Below the pieces are notes generated by a model. That model ran no database searches. It was not told the DNA's origin and was given only the letters and a program-made list of their open reading frames with translations. Positions 55,062 through 64,000 of a DNA stretch of 64,000 bases are shown piece after piece. Position 1 is the stretch's first letter; each line of letters begins with the position of its first letter. The stretch comes from an uncultured Pseudomonadales bacterium (lineage in GTDB: Bacteria > Pseudomonadota > Gammaproteobacteria > Pseudomonadales > Porticoccaceae). A program made the translations under genes and the position numbers. The stretch is taken from the NCBI GenBank assembly GCA_943788895.1, contig CALSRZ010000005.1:186001-250000 (forward strand), written 5' to 3'.

Positions 55062-56162
55062 TTACAGCCGCATCGGCATAACAACATAGACCGCTGAGCC
55101 ATCAGCTGCATCTTCTACCAGCGCACTGCTGCTGGAGTCGGAAAGCGTCAAGCGAACAGCCTCGCCTTTAAGAACATTGAGAACATCGAGCAGATAGCTG
55201 ACATTGAAGCCAATTTCCAACTCATCGCCAGCGTAGTCAACACCTACAACCTCTTCAGCCTCTTCTTGCTCAGGGTTGTTGGCGACCATTTTAATCGCGC
55301 CATTGGACAGCATAATGCGTACACCGCGATACTTTTCATTGGAGAGAATCGCTGTTCGCCCAAACGCCTGCTTGAGCTCGGCACGATCGCCGATAACCTG
55401 CTTGTCACCACCTTTCGGCAGAACACGGTCGTAGTCAGGGTAAGCGCCATCAACCAGCTTGGAAGTGAAACAGTAATCCCCACCATTGACGCGAATATGG
55501 TTAGACCCCATAGCTACGCGCACTGCGCCCACATCGCTAACCAGGCGCGCCAGCTCCATAACACCTTTGCGCGGCAAGATAGCCTTGGTAAGCTCGGCCA
55601 CTTCGATCTCACAAGCCGCATCGCAGAGCGCCATTCTATGGCCGTCTGTAGCAACAGCGCGAAGCTTGTTGGCACTGACTTCCCACAGCATACCGTTAAG
55701 ATAGTAGCGAACATCCTGCTGCGCCATGGCAAAGGAGGTCGATTCAATCAGGTGCTTCAATGTCTCATTTTCAACATCAAATTCAATATTGTTCTCGCCA
55801 TTATCAACCGAGGGGAATTCATTGGCCGGAAGGGTTGCCAGAGTAAAACGACTGCGGCCGCTCTTGACATGGGCCTTGCCATCACTGCTGGAAAAATCAA
55901 CCTTAGCGCCATCAGGCAGAGAGCGGCAAATATCTAGCAGCTTGCGCGCTGAAACAGTAACCTCACCAGCCTCTTCTGCAGCTGACACATCGGTATAGCC
56001 AATAATCTCAACCTCAAGATCGGTACCGGTTACCGAAAGGCGCGAACCCTCCAGGCTGAGCAATACATTGGAAAGAATCGGCAATGTCTGGCGTCTTTCA
56101 ACAACACCGACAACCAACTGTAAGGGCTTGAGTAATACTTCACGGGAAAGGCTAAATTTCAT
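55062..56162 (-). CDS. dnaN: DNA polymerase III subunit beta (sliding clamp)
   Basis: MKFSLSREVLLKPLQLVVGVVERRQTLPILSNVLL, C-terminal VYVVMPMRL. Confidence 0.98.
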   Translation of the reverse strand: MKFSLSREVLLKPLQLVVGVVERRQTLPILSNVLLSLEGSRLSVTGTDLEVEIIGYTDVSAAEEAGEVTVSARKLLDICRSLPDGAKVDFSSSDGKAHVKSGRSRFTLATLPANEFPSVDNGENNIEFDVENETLKHLIESTSFAMAQQDVRYYLNGMLWEVSANKLRAVATDGHRMALCDAACEIEVAELTKAILPRKGVMELARLVSDVGAVRVAMGSNHIRVNGGDYCFTSKLVDGAYPDYDRVLPKGGDKQVIGDRAELKQAFGRTAILSNEKYRGVRIMLSNGAIKMVANNPEQEEAEEVVGVDYAGDELEIGFNVSYLLDVLNVLKGEAVRLTLSDSSSSALVEDAADGSAVYVVMPMRL

Positions 56163-56246
56163 GATAAATTCGTATCTCCGACAGGGTTAATTACATCTTG
56201 TAAAAATACTGTTTTTTTATTATTTTTCTTCCAGACAGTAAGCATC

Positions 56247-56318
56247 TCAACTGGAAAGCGTCCTATTAGCTAGAATGCGTCCTTTAGCTAGAAAGCGTCC
56301 TAGCTAGAAAGCGTCCTA
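56247..56318. repeat. Four tandem ~18-bp degenerate repeats across the dnaA stop codon/dnaN-dnaA intergenic region
   Basis: Plus-strand units ctggaaagcgtcctat / tagctagaatgcgtccttt / agctagaaagcgtcct / agctagaaagcgtcctat. Confidence 0.85.
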
Positions 56319-57925
56319 TAGAGGTGCTTTAAGTCACGCTCCACCTCGCGATCACTGCCCTCAAGCTCTTTAACCTTGCGACAGGCATGCAGAACGGTGG
56401 TGTGATCCCGGCCACCGAAAGATTCACCGATCTCCGGAAGGCTGTAGTTGGTCAGCTCTTTAGCCAGAGACATAGCAATCTGCCTGGGTCTGGCAACAGA
56501 TCGACTGCGACGCTTGGAAAGCAGATCTGACATCTTTAACTTATAGTAGTCAGCTACCACTCTCTGAATATTGTCTATGGTAACCAGCTTGTCCTGCAGC
56601 GCCAACAAATCTTTCAATGATTCACGAATTAAATCGATATCGATCACCCGGCCACTAAATTGCGCATGTGCCATAACCCTTTTCAGCGCCCCTTCAAGCT
56701 CGCGAACATTCGAGCGTATGCGCTGAGCAATAAAGAATGCCGCATCTCTGGACAGCTCCATACCCACCTGCTCGGCCTTGTTGATCAGGATGGCGACACG
56801 GGTTTCCAGCTCGGGCGGCTCAACCGCTACAGTTAAACCCCAACCAAAGCGGGACTTTAAGCGCTCTTCAACGCCATCAATCTCCTTGGGGTAGCGATCA
56901 GAGGTCAAAATCATCTGCTGACCGCGCTCCAACAGCGCGTTGTAGGTGTGGAAAAACTCTTCCTGACTGCGATCCTTGCCAGAAAAGAACTGAATATCAT
57001 CAATTAACAAAGCATCTACCGAGCGGTAGAACTGCTTAAACTCGTCGATCGCCTTAAGCTGCAGCGCCTTGACCATATCTGCAACAAACCGCTCAGAGTG
57101 CAGATAGACAATTTTCGCATCGGGCTTGCGCTGGCGAAGGGCGTTGCCAACAGCATGCATTAAGTGGGTTTTACCCAGACCAACGCCACCGTATATAAAT
57201 AGTGGGTTATAAGAGCCGCCGGGATTTTCCGCAACTTGCTGCGCTGCAGCCAGAGCGAGCTGATTGGACTTGCCTTCAACAAAGCTATCAAAGGTAAATG
57301 CACTATTGAGATTACTTTTTAAGCTGTGCTCTGCAGCCGAGGTAATAATTTGCGGAGCGGAAATACGTGAAACCGGCTGTACCTGCGGGCTTGGCACAAT
57401 TAACGCGGGCGCTTCAACCGATTCCAGTATCTTTTGTCCGGACGTAGATAAGGGTGTAGATATAGACTCAGTTAAGGGCGCAGGCTGAGTTTGGCTATTT
57501 GCCACAGCATCTAACCGATCGTCGACAATTACGGGGCTGGGCTGGGTTTTAAATGCTGGCGCCCTCTCAGATTCAGAGACAACCGCAACGCTGCAGCGAT
57601 CCGCACCAAACTGTGAAAACAGCGCTTCGATACGCAGTAAAAATTTATTCTGTACCCAATCCTCAATAAAACGGTTGGGCGCAACCAGCTGGATGCGCTG
57701 GCCTATTGAAGAACCAGAATTAGAGCCGTCACCGAGAATCGAATCGCCAGCAAAAAACTGGGCTTTTAGAGGCCTAATCCAGGTATTGAACTGCTGAGGG
57801 GGCAGCTCGTCGGAGAGCTGCTTTGTGCAATCTGACCAGATTGCCTGGAGAGCATTAAAATCCATAGAACCGCTGACACCAACATCACCCACAGAACCAT
57901 GCTCAAAAGAGTTACTTAATTCCAC
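56300..57925 (-). CDS. dnaA: Chromosomal replication initiator protein DnaA
   Basis: 541 aa, [67 protein letters not shown]. Confidence 0.99.
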   Translation of the reverse strand: MELSNSFEHGSVGDVGVSGSMDFNALQAIWSDCTKQLSDELPPQQFNTWIRPLKAQFFAGDSILGDGSNSGSSIGQRIQLVAPNRFIEDWVQNKFLLRIEALFSQFGADRCSVAVVSESERAPAFKTQPSPVIVDDRLDAVANSQTQPAPLTESISTPLSTSGQKILESVEAPALIVPSPQVQPVSRISAPQIITSAAEHSLKSNLNSAFTFDSFVEGKSNQLALAAAQQVAENPGGSYNPLFIYGGVGLGKTHLMHAVGNALRQRKPDAKIVYLHSERFVADMVKALQLKAIDEFKQFYRSVDALLIDDIQFFSGKDRSQEEFFHTYNALLERGQQMILTSDRYPKEIDGVEERLKSRFGWGLTVAVEPPELETRVAILINKAEQVGMELSRDAAFFIAQRIRSNVRELEGALKRVMAHAQFSGRVIDIDLIRESLKDLLALQDKLVTIDNIQRVVADYYKLKMSDLLSKRRSRSVARPRQIAMSLAKELTNYSLPEIGESFGGRDHTTVLHACRKVKELEGSDREVERDLKHLYRTLSS

Positions 57926-58158
57926 CTATTTTTCTTCCCAACGCAAGATAACCCCAAAGGCAACTTTCACCGAACGGTTGCTTAATCAGCGCTTTATAAA
58001 AGCGTCCAACCAAACAACATGCAAAAGTACAAAACCGCCAACCAAGCTATACAATTTCTTTTTAATTTTTATTCGTTTTATTTTTTCTAAAAGCCAATTA
58101 TTTATATAAAGCACATCAACTTTTTTCGCTGGAATGATTCTATCCGCTTGAAATCCTT

Positions 58159-58167
58159 TTATCCACA
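58159..58167 (+). promoter_or_regulatory. DnaA box (consensus) in the dnaA upstream region
   Basis: TTATCCACA exact match. Confidence 0.8.
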
Positions 58168-58293
58168 CCATGAAAAAAGCACTATTAACACCCCACTTTA
58201 TTTTATTGTTTAATATCAACAAGTTAATGAATATCAATATTTTTTTTATTAACAGGGAGAGAATAAATTATTGGTTAATATTTAACCAACATC

Positions 58294-58302
58294 TGTGCAT
58301 AA
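58294..58302 (-). promoter_or_regulatory. DnaA box in the dnaA upstream region
   Basis: TGTGCATAA = reverse complement of TTATGCACA (TTATNCACA). Confidence 0.75.
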
Positions 58303-58409
58303 CCTGTGTATATCCAGTTAAAAACCAGTGTTTAGAGGGCTCAAACCAAGGATTATGCGGCGCTGACAAAGATGCCGTTAGTGGTTCGTGACTTATTAAA
58401 TAAAATGGG

Positions 58410-59774
58410 TCACTTTCCAATACAGAACGACGAAAAGATATGCCCCAAAAGATCGTCAGAGGTGAACTGTCCGGTAATTTCAGAGAGGTGATTTTGCGCC
58501 TGCCTAAGGTCTTCAGCCAAGAGTTCTCCGGCACCACTGGCACTGAGCTGTCGGCGCCCAGTGTCGACCAACTGCAGAGCTTTTTCTAGGGCATCCAGAT
58601 GTCGTCGACGGGCCGAGAACAAACCCTCCTCCTGACCCTGAAAGCCCATACTGGCCTGCAAAAATGCCACCAGATCATCGAGGCCAGTTCTGTGTTTGGC
58701 GGATATGGCAAAGGTATCTGGCTGCCCCTCGACAGGACCTGAACTATGGCCAGTCTGATCAATCTTATTTAAAACAACACTGATCGGCTGTCGAGCATCG
58801 GTATAGCGAGAAAAATACTCCGGCCAGATAGTCTGCAGATCTGGATGATCGCTGTCACAGGCATCGACCAAAAACAGCACCTGGTCGGCGCGCTCAATCT
58901 CTTGCCAGGCGCGGCGAATACCTTCCAGCTCAACCTCATCATCACTGTCGCGCAAACCTGCAGTATCGACAATATGCAGAGGCATGCCGTCGAGACTAAT
59001 TTTTTCTCGCAGCACATCTCGGGTTGTCCCGGCTACAGAGGTGACAATAGCCGCATCACGACCCGCCAGTGCGTTTAACAGGCTGGATTTACCGGCATTC
59101 GGCTTACCCGCCAAGACCACGGTCATACCGTCTCGCAGTAGTGATCCCTGCTGCGCCTTGCCGAGGGTATCGGTCAGCTCAAAAGAGAGTTGCTGAAGAT
59201 TGGCTGAAAGACGCTCATCGGCGAGAAAATCAATCTCCTCTTCGGGAAAATCAATTGCCGCTTCAACATAAATGCGTATCTGTATTATCTGCTCGACCAG
59301 CTTATTAACCAGCTGAGAAAAATCACCCTGCAGTGATCGCACTGCACAGCGCGCAGCCTGAACTGATGAGGCGTCAATTAGATCGGCAATCGCCTCAGCC
59401 TGGGTAAGATCGAGCTTATCATTAAGAAAGGCGCGCTCACTAAACTCGCCCGGTCGGGCCATTCGCGCACCGAGCTGCAGGCAGCGCTGCAGCAAACCAT
59501 CAAGGATTACCGGGCCGCCATGGCCCTGCAACTCGAGCACATGCTCACCGGTAAAAGAAGCTGGCGCAGGGAAATAAATAGCCACACCCTCATCGAGAAC
59601 ATCATTATCCGCGCCTTTAAATTGACTGAAAACCGCTTCGCGCGGTGGTAGAGGCTTACCGATAATGTCGCTAATTATCTGTTCAATATTGCTGCCGGAA
59701 ACACGCACAATACCAACCCCGCCGCGACCCGGCGGGGTAGCAATAGCAACAATGGTATCCAAATCGTTTTGCAC
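58410..59774 (-). CDS. mnmE: tRNA modification GTPase MnmE (TrmE)
   Basis: [56 protein letters not shown]-terminal FCIGK. Confidence 0.98.
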   Translation of the reverse strand: MQNDLDTIVAIATPPGRGGVGIVRVSGSNIEQIISDIIGKPLPPREAVFSQFKGADNDVLDEGVAIYFPAPASFTGEHVLELQGHGGPVILDGLLQRCLQLGARMARPGEFSERAFLNDKLDLTQAEAIADLIDASSVQAARCAVRSLQGDFSQLVNKLVEQIIQIRIYVEAAIDFPEEEIDFLADERLSANLQQLSFELTDTLGKAQQGSLLRDGMTVVLAGKPNAGKSSLLNALAGRDAAIVTSVAGTTRDVLREKISLDGMPLHIVDTAGLRDSDDEVELEGIRRAWQEIERADQVLFLVDACDSDHPDLQTIWPEYFSRYTDARQPISVVLNKIDQTGHSSGPVEGQPDTFAISAKHRTGLDDLVAFLQASMGFQGQEEGLFSARRRHLDALEKALQLVDTGRRQLSASGAGELLAEDLRQAQNHLSEITGQFTSDDLLGHIFSSFCIGK

Positions 59775-59790
59775 TCTACACCCCTAAACA

Positions 59791-59816
59791 AAAAAGGCCC
59801 TTGGAAGGGCCTTTTT
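59791..59816. terminator. Intrinsic terminator between yidC and mnmE
   Basis: AAAAAGGCCCTT-GG-AAGGGCCTTTTT perfect inverted repeat with A/T tracts. Confidence 0.88.
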
Positions 59817-59818
59817 AA

Positions 59819-61520
59819 TTACTTTTTACTTATCCCAGAGGACTTTCCTGAAGACTTTTGAGACGCCGCTAACTGCCGGTTAACATACCACTGCTGAAGC
59901 ATCGACAGCAGGTTGTTGACCGTCCAGTAGAGAACCAGACCGGAGGGGAAAATCATAAAGAAGAAGGTAAACGCAATAGGCATAACCTTCATAACCATTG
60001 CCTGAGTAGGATCCGTGGGCATCGGCTGCATTTTTTGCATCAACAGCATGCTCGCGCCCATCACTATCGGCAAAATAAAGTAGGGATCTTTAGCCGACAG
60101 ATCGGCAATCCAGAAAATCCACGGCGAATGCCTGATCTCAACACTTTCCAACAGCACCCAGTAGAGCGAGAGGAATACCGGCATCTGCAACAGCATTGGG
60201 AAACAACCACCAGCAGGGTTAACCTTTTCCTTTTTGTAGAGTCCCATCAACTCCTGAGACATTTTCTGGCGATCGTCACCATAGGCCTCTTTTAAACGCT
60301 CCATCTTTGGCTGCAAGCTGCGCATTTTCGCCATAGAGCGAAGACTCGCCGCAGACAGCGGGTAAAGCAGAATTTTAATACCGATGGTCAGCAGGATAAT
60401 CGCCCAACCCCAGTTGCCAACCAGCTCATAAATAAACTTCATGGCAGCAAAAATTGGCTTGGCCAGCATCCACAAAAAACCGTAATCAACGGTTAGGTCG
60501 AGATATTCAGCCAGTGATTCAAGTTTTTCCTGATCCTTGGGGCCCACATAAAACTGCGCACTGTACTCTCCAGTGCTGCCCGCAGGGACAATAAGCTTTT
60601 CACCGGTAAAGCCAAACAGATAGATATCCTGGCCAGATAACTTGCGCAGGCTAAAGCTATTGCTGTCGTTTGTCGGTGGAATCCAGGCACTGATAAAGTA
60701 GTGCTGAACCATAGATACCCAACCACCTTTAATCTCTGCTTTAACTGACTCTTCGCTGACATCGCTAAAATCGTACTTGGAGAAGTTCTTTTCCGGCTCT
60801 CTTAAAGCTGCACCCAGATAAGGACTAACACCACCGCTCGATTCAATAAGAGGCTCATGGGAGTCGCGTTTAATTTGACCATAGAAGGTCGCTTCCCAAG
60901 AGTCATAGCCAGTGTTTTCAATCAGGTAATTAACACCGATCACATATTCGCTTGCAGTGAAGCTAAAGCGCTTAACAATGGTTACACCGTTTTGATTAAG
61001 CTTTAAATCTACATCCAGACTTTGCTGACCAGGCATCAGCGAAAAGTTTGACTGAGTGACGCCGTAAACAGGGCGGCCCTCTCTGGTATCTGTACCGTTT
61101 TTACCAATTAAACCACTCTGGGCAATATATTCATTGTCCTTTGAGCGAGTTAACAGAGTAAAGGGTTTGCCACCATCATCTGCCATGCGGGTTAAATGCT
61201 TAAGCAATTTAACCTGAACAATATCGCCACCAAGGGTATCGATAGTGACTTCAAAGGTATCGGTGGTAACAGTGACCAAGCGGGTATTAACCGGCTTTTC
61301 GATAATGGCAACTGGTGTTTCTGCGAGTGAAGGTAGTTCTTCACTATAAGTGACTCTGCTGTTGAGCCGGCAGAGCTGTCTCTGGAATAAGAAGCTCAGG
61401 AGCAACTGTAGCGGTTCTTTGTTCAGCGGCGCGAAGGTCGCTAAAGTTATTCCACTCGACGACCAGTAACCAAGCAACCAAAGCGATGGCGCTAATATTT
61501 AATGTTTTCTTCCAATCCAT
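59819..61520 (-). CDS. yidC: Membrane protein insertase YidC, reading frame interrupted by an apparent +1 frameshift near 61346-61360
   Basis: Correct N-terminus MDWKKTLNISAIALVAWLLVVEWNNFSD...ETALPAQQQSH starts at 61520 in a different frame and hits TAG at 61344-61346; main body YSEELPSLAETPVAII...WYVNRQL is in ORF 59819..61477 (whose listed N-terminus is out-of-frame read-through). Confidence 0.93.
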
Positions 61521-61537
61521 TCTATTTATAACTCTAT

Positions 61538-61798
61538 TTAATGTTTGTTAGAGGTATCAGCCTCATCCGATTTACCAGAATGCTCTACCGGTAACACCGG
61601 ATCGTAACCCCCTGAATGGAAAGGTTGGCATTTTACAACCCTACGCAGCGTAAGATAACCCCCTTTGAAAATTCCGTAGCGCCTAAAAGCCTCTTCAGCA
61701 TAGCTTGAACAGCTGGGATGAAACCTGCAGTTGCTACCCAGCAGAGGGCTGATTGCATATTGGTAGCCGCGAATAACCGCTATCACTAGCTTACGCAT
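61538..61798 (-). CDS. yidD: Membrane protein insertion efficiency factor YidD
   Basis: [42 protein letters not shown]. Confidence 0.96.
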   Translation of the reverse strand: MRKLVIAVIRGYQYAISPLLGSNCRFHPSCSSYAEEAFRRYGIFKGGYLTLRRVVKCQPFHSGGYDPVLPVEHSGKSDEADTSNKH

Positions 61799-62192
61799 TA
61801 TCTTTACCAGCCTGCTTTTTAGGGTCTTTTTTAGTCTCTTTTTCAAGACGAGCAGATAGTCTAGCCCATGATTGTTGCAACAGGGCTGTCATTTCAGCGG
61901 GAGAGAGTTTATCGGCATCTTTCCGCGCTAAAAAGATAATATCCAGCGAAAGAGGTAGCGGCGTTGTGCGGAATATTTCCCGAACGGCTCGTTTAACGCG
62001 ATTGCGACCGACAGCAGTGGGAACATTTTTCTTACCCACAACTAAACCCAATCGAGACACCTCAGTGTCATTAGGTTTAACCAGGAGTAGATGTTTGGGA
62101 TGAGCAACCCGAAACGCATTATTATCAAAAACCTCTTTAAATTCAGAGGCTTTGAGTAAGCGTCGATCTTTACCGAAGGTTGCTCTGGGCAT
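61791..62192 (-). CDS. rnpA: Ribonuclease P protein component
   Basis: [28 protein letters not shown]. Confidence 0.96.
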   Translation of the reverse strand: MPRATFGKDRRLLKASEFKEVFDNNAFRVAHPKHLLLVKPNDTEVSRLGLVVGKKNVPTAVGRNRVKRAVREIFRTTPLPLSLDIIFLARKDADKLSPAEMTALLQQSWARLSARLEKETKKDPKKQAGKDNA

Positions 62193-62209
62193 TAGTAGCC
62201 CCTAATGTT

Positions 62210-62344
62210 TTAGGCGGCTAAACGCTTACGGCCTTTGGCTCGACGACGGTTTATAACAGCACGGCCATTTTTAGTTGCCATACGAGATCTAAAACCATGA
62301 GTGCGCTTACGCTTTAATACGCTTGGTTGAAATGTTCTTTTCAT
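62210..62344 (-). CDS. rpmH: 50S ribosomal protein L34
   Basis: 44 aa [44 protein letters not shown] by direct minus-strand translation; below the ORF track length cutoff. Confidence 0.98.
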   Translation of the reverse strand: MKRTFQPSVLKRKRTHGFRSRMATKNGRAVINRRRAKGRKRLAA

Positions 62345-62999
62345 AACGTCAATTCCGAATAATGTCTACTGTACTCAGTCTGCTGTGCCACATTAAGGCA
62401 GCTACAGATAACGAGTACCGTTCTAGGGCGCGGGAGTTTAATGAAAATCCCCTCCCAATTCAACGCTTTATTATAAATCTTTCACTTACTTTTAATTATT
62501 AGCGGCGTTAATTTAAAGATATTTTTTAAATACAGCTTTATAACAATCAATTAACAGCTTATCCCCATAACTAATCACTTAAATAAGCCTAGACAGCTGA
62601 TTCTGTGGGAAACCTCTGTATAAGCTGAATAATTATCCCCAGAAAAAACCGAGAAATCGCAATACGTTCAAAACGGCAAAATTCTGTACAATTTCAAACA
62701 GAGTTGATACCAGCTTCCAGGATTTTTAACCACTGTTTTATACAGTCAAAAAAACCATCTAACCAATTGATTATTATACAAATTAATCTCTTATCCCCAT
62801 TAGAGGGTCGCCCTAATAACAATAACAATAATCTCTATATACTATATATAAGTATATTTAGTTAATAAGTTAACTGTATATAAAGAGCCTCTAAAAAAAC
62901 TGTCTCCAAACTAATTTCTAAAATAAGGTGGTTAAACTTTAATCAACCGCACGTATAATGGCGACCCTTAAATTTTAACGCTGTAGTAGCTGAAACCCT
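62345..62999. other. Candidate chromosomal replication origin (oriC) region
   Basis: AT-rich ~650 bp noncoding gap between divergent rpmH and mnmG; three copies of TTATCCCCA (62559, 62633, 62791), one mismatch from TTATCCACA; TTATACAAA and TCTGTATAA near-boxes; very AT-rich stretch at ~62820-62900. Confidence 0.65.
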
Positions 63000-64000
63000 A
63001 TGCTCTATTCAGAATCCTTTGATGTCATTGTTGTTGGCGGTGGCCATGCCGGTACAGAAGCCTGTTTGGCAGCTGCACGCATGGGCAGCCGAACCTTACT
63101 TTTGACCCACAATATTGAGACCCTGGGGCAAATGTCCTGCAACCCAGCAATTGGCGGTATCGGCAAAAGCCATCTGGTCAAAGAGATTGATGCGCTGGGT
63201 GGTGCTATGGCGCAGGCGACTGATCTCGGTGGTATCCAGTTTAGAGTTCTCAACTCGCGCAAAGGCCCAGCGGTTAGAGCAACTCGCGCCCAAGCAGACC
63301 GCGTTCGCTACAAAGCGGCGATTCTGTCTATGTTGCAAAATCAGAAAAATTTAACCATTTTCCAACAGTCCGTCGATGACCTAGTGATTGAAGGCGATCG
63401 TGTGACTGGTGTAGTTACCCAGATGGGACTTATTTTTTCAGCCAAGACTGTTGTGGTCACCGCTGGAACCTTTCTCGCCGGCAAGATCCATATCGGCATG
63501 CAGAATTACTCCGCAGGTCGCGCGGGAGATCCACCCTCGATCAATCTCTCCGAGCGCCTGAGATCATTACCGTTTAGAGTTGAGCGCTTAAAAACCGGAA
63601 CACCACCACGTATTGATGCCCGTTCAGTGGATTTCACTCACCTGCAAGAACAGTGGGGTGATAAGCCTGAGCCGGTAATGTCTTATTTGGGGTCTGTCGG
63701 ACAACATCCTAAGCAAACCTGTTGCTGGATTACCTATACCAATAAAACCACCCATGAGATTATCCATAAGGGGCTCGATCGATCGCCGCTCTACACTGGT
63801 GTAATCGACGGTGTTGGCCCCAGGTACTGCCCATCTATTGAAGATAAGATTGTGCGCTTTGCCGATAAGGATCAGCACCAGGTATTTATTGAACCTGAGG
63901 GCCTGGATACTTACGAGCTCTATCCAAATGGAATCTCCACCAGCCTGCCCTTTGATGTGCAGCTTGAACTGGTGCGCTCAATTCAGGGTTTTGAAAATGC
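63000..64000 (+). CDS. mnmG: tRNA uridine-5-carboxymethylaminomethyl(34) synthesis enzyme MnmG (GidA), truncated by window edge
   Basis: [68 protein letters not shown]; not in ORF track because it runs off the window. Confidence 0.98.
   Translation, partial: MLYSESFDVIVVGGGHAGTEACLAAARMGSRTLLLTHNIETLGQMSCNPAIGGIGKSHLVKEIDALGGAMAQATDLGGIQFRVLNSRKGPAVRATRAQADRVRYKAAILSMLQNQKNLTIFQQSVDDLVIEGDRVTGVVTQMGLIFSAKTVVVTAGTFLAGKIHIGMQNYSAGRAGDPPSINLSERLRSLPFRVERLKTGTPPRIDARSVDFTHLQEQWGDKPEPVMSYLGSVGQHPKQTCCWITYTNKTTHEIIHKGLDRSPLYTGVIDGVGPRYCPSIEDKIVRFADKDQHQVFIEPEGLDTYELYPNGISTSLPFDVQLELVRSIQGFEN

Overview
This window looks like ordinary gammaproteobacterial chromosome, probably a Cellvibrionales/SAR92-like marine lineage (that placement is inference from gene content). 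It is almost entirely housekeeping genes and includes the replication-origin neighbourhood. From left to right it carries: pilU/pilT; yggS-proC-yggT-metX-metW-DUF4426-rdgB-hemW; a cation efflux gene; a TVP38/oxidoreductase fusion; trxA; rho; ubiD; a short accessory patch (14.7-17.9 kb) with two frameshifted genes; gltP-like, gshA, dsbB, rsd, FKBP and trmB; rpoH-ftsX-ftsE-ftsY; rsmD, coaD and mutM; exbD; a TonB receptor/FecR/ECF sigma module; TRAP dctQM; ClC; an M48 protease with three apparent frameshifts; yaaA, ubiA, ubiC, lpxL-like and galU; glyQS and plsC; and then gyrB-recF-dnaN-dnaA-mnmE-yidC-yidD-rnpA-rpmH, divergent from mnmG. I did not find a convincing new defence or mobile system, CRISPR array, tRNA or rRNA. 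The observations most worth a second look are: (i) six apparent frameshifts, all +1, in four genes including the essential yidC; (ii) a perfect parS-like site and a near-perfect one inside recF; (iii) a rearranged origin region with a repeated DnaA-box-like motif and AT-rich DNA between rpmH and mnmG; (iv) a short tandem repeat that extends the dnaA 3' end past its stop codon.
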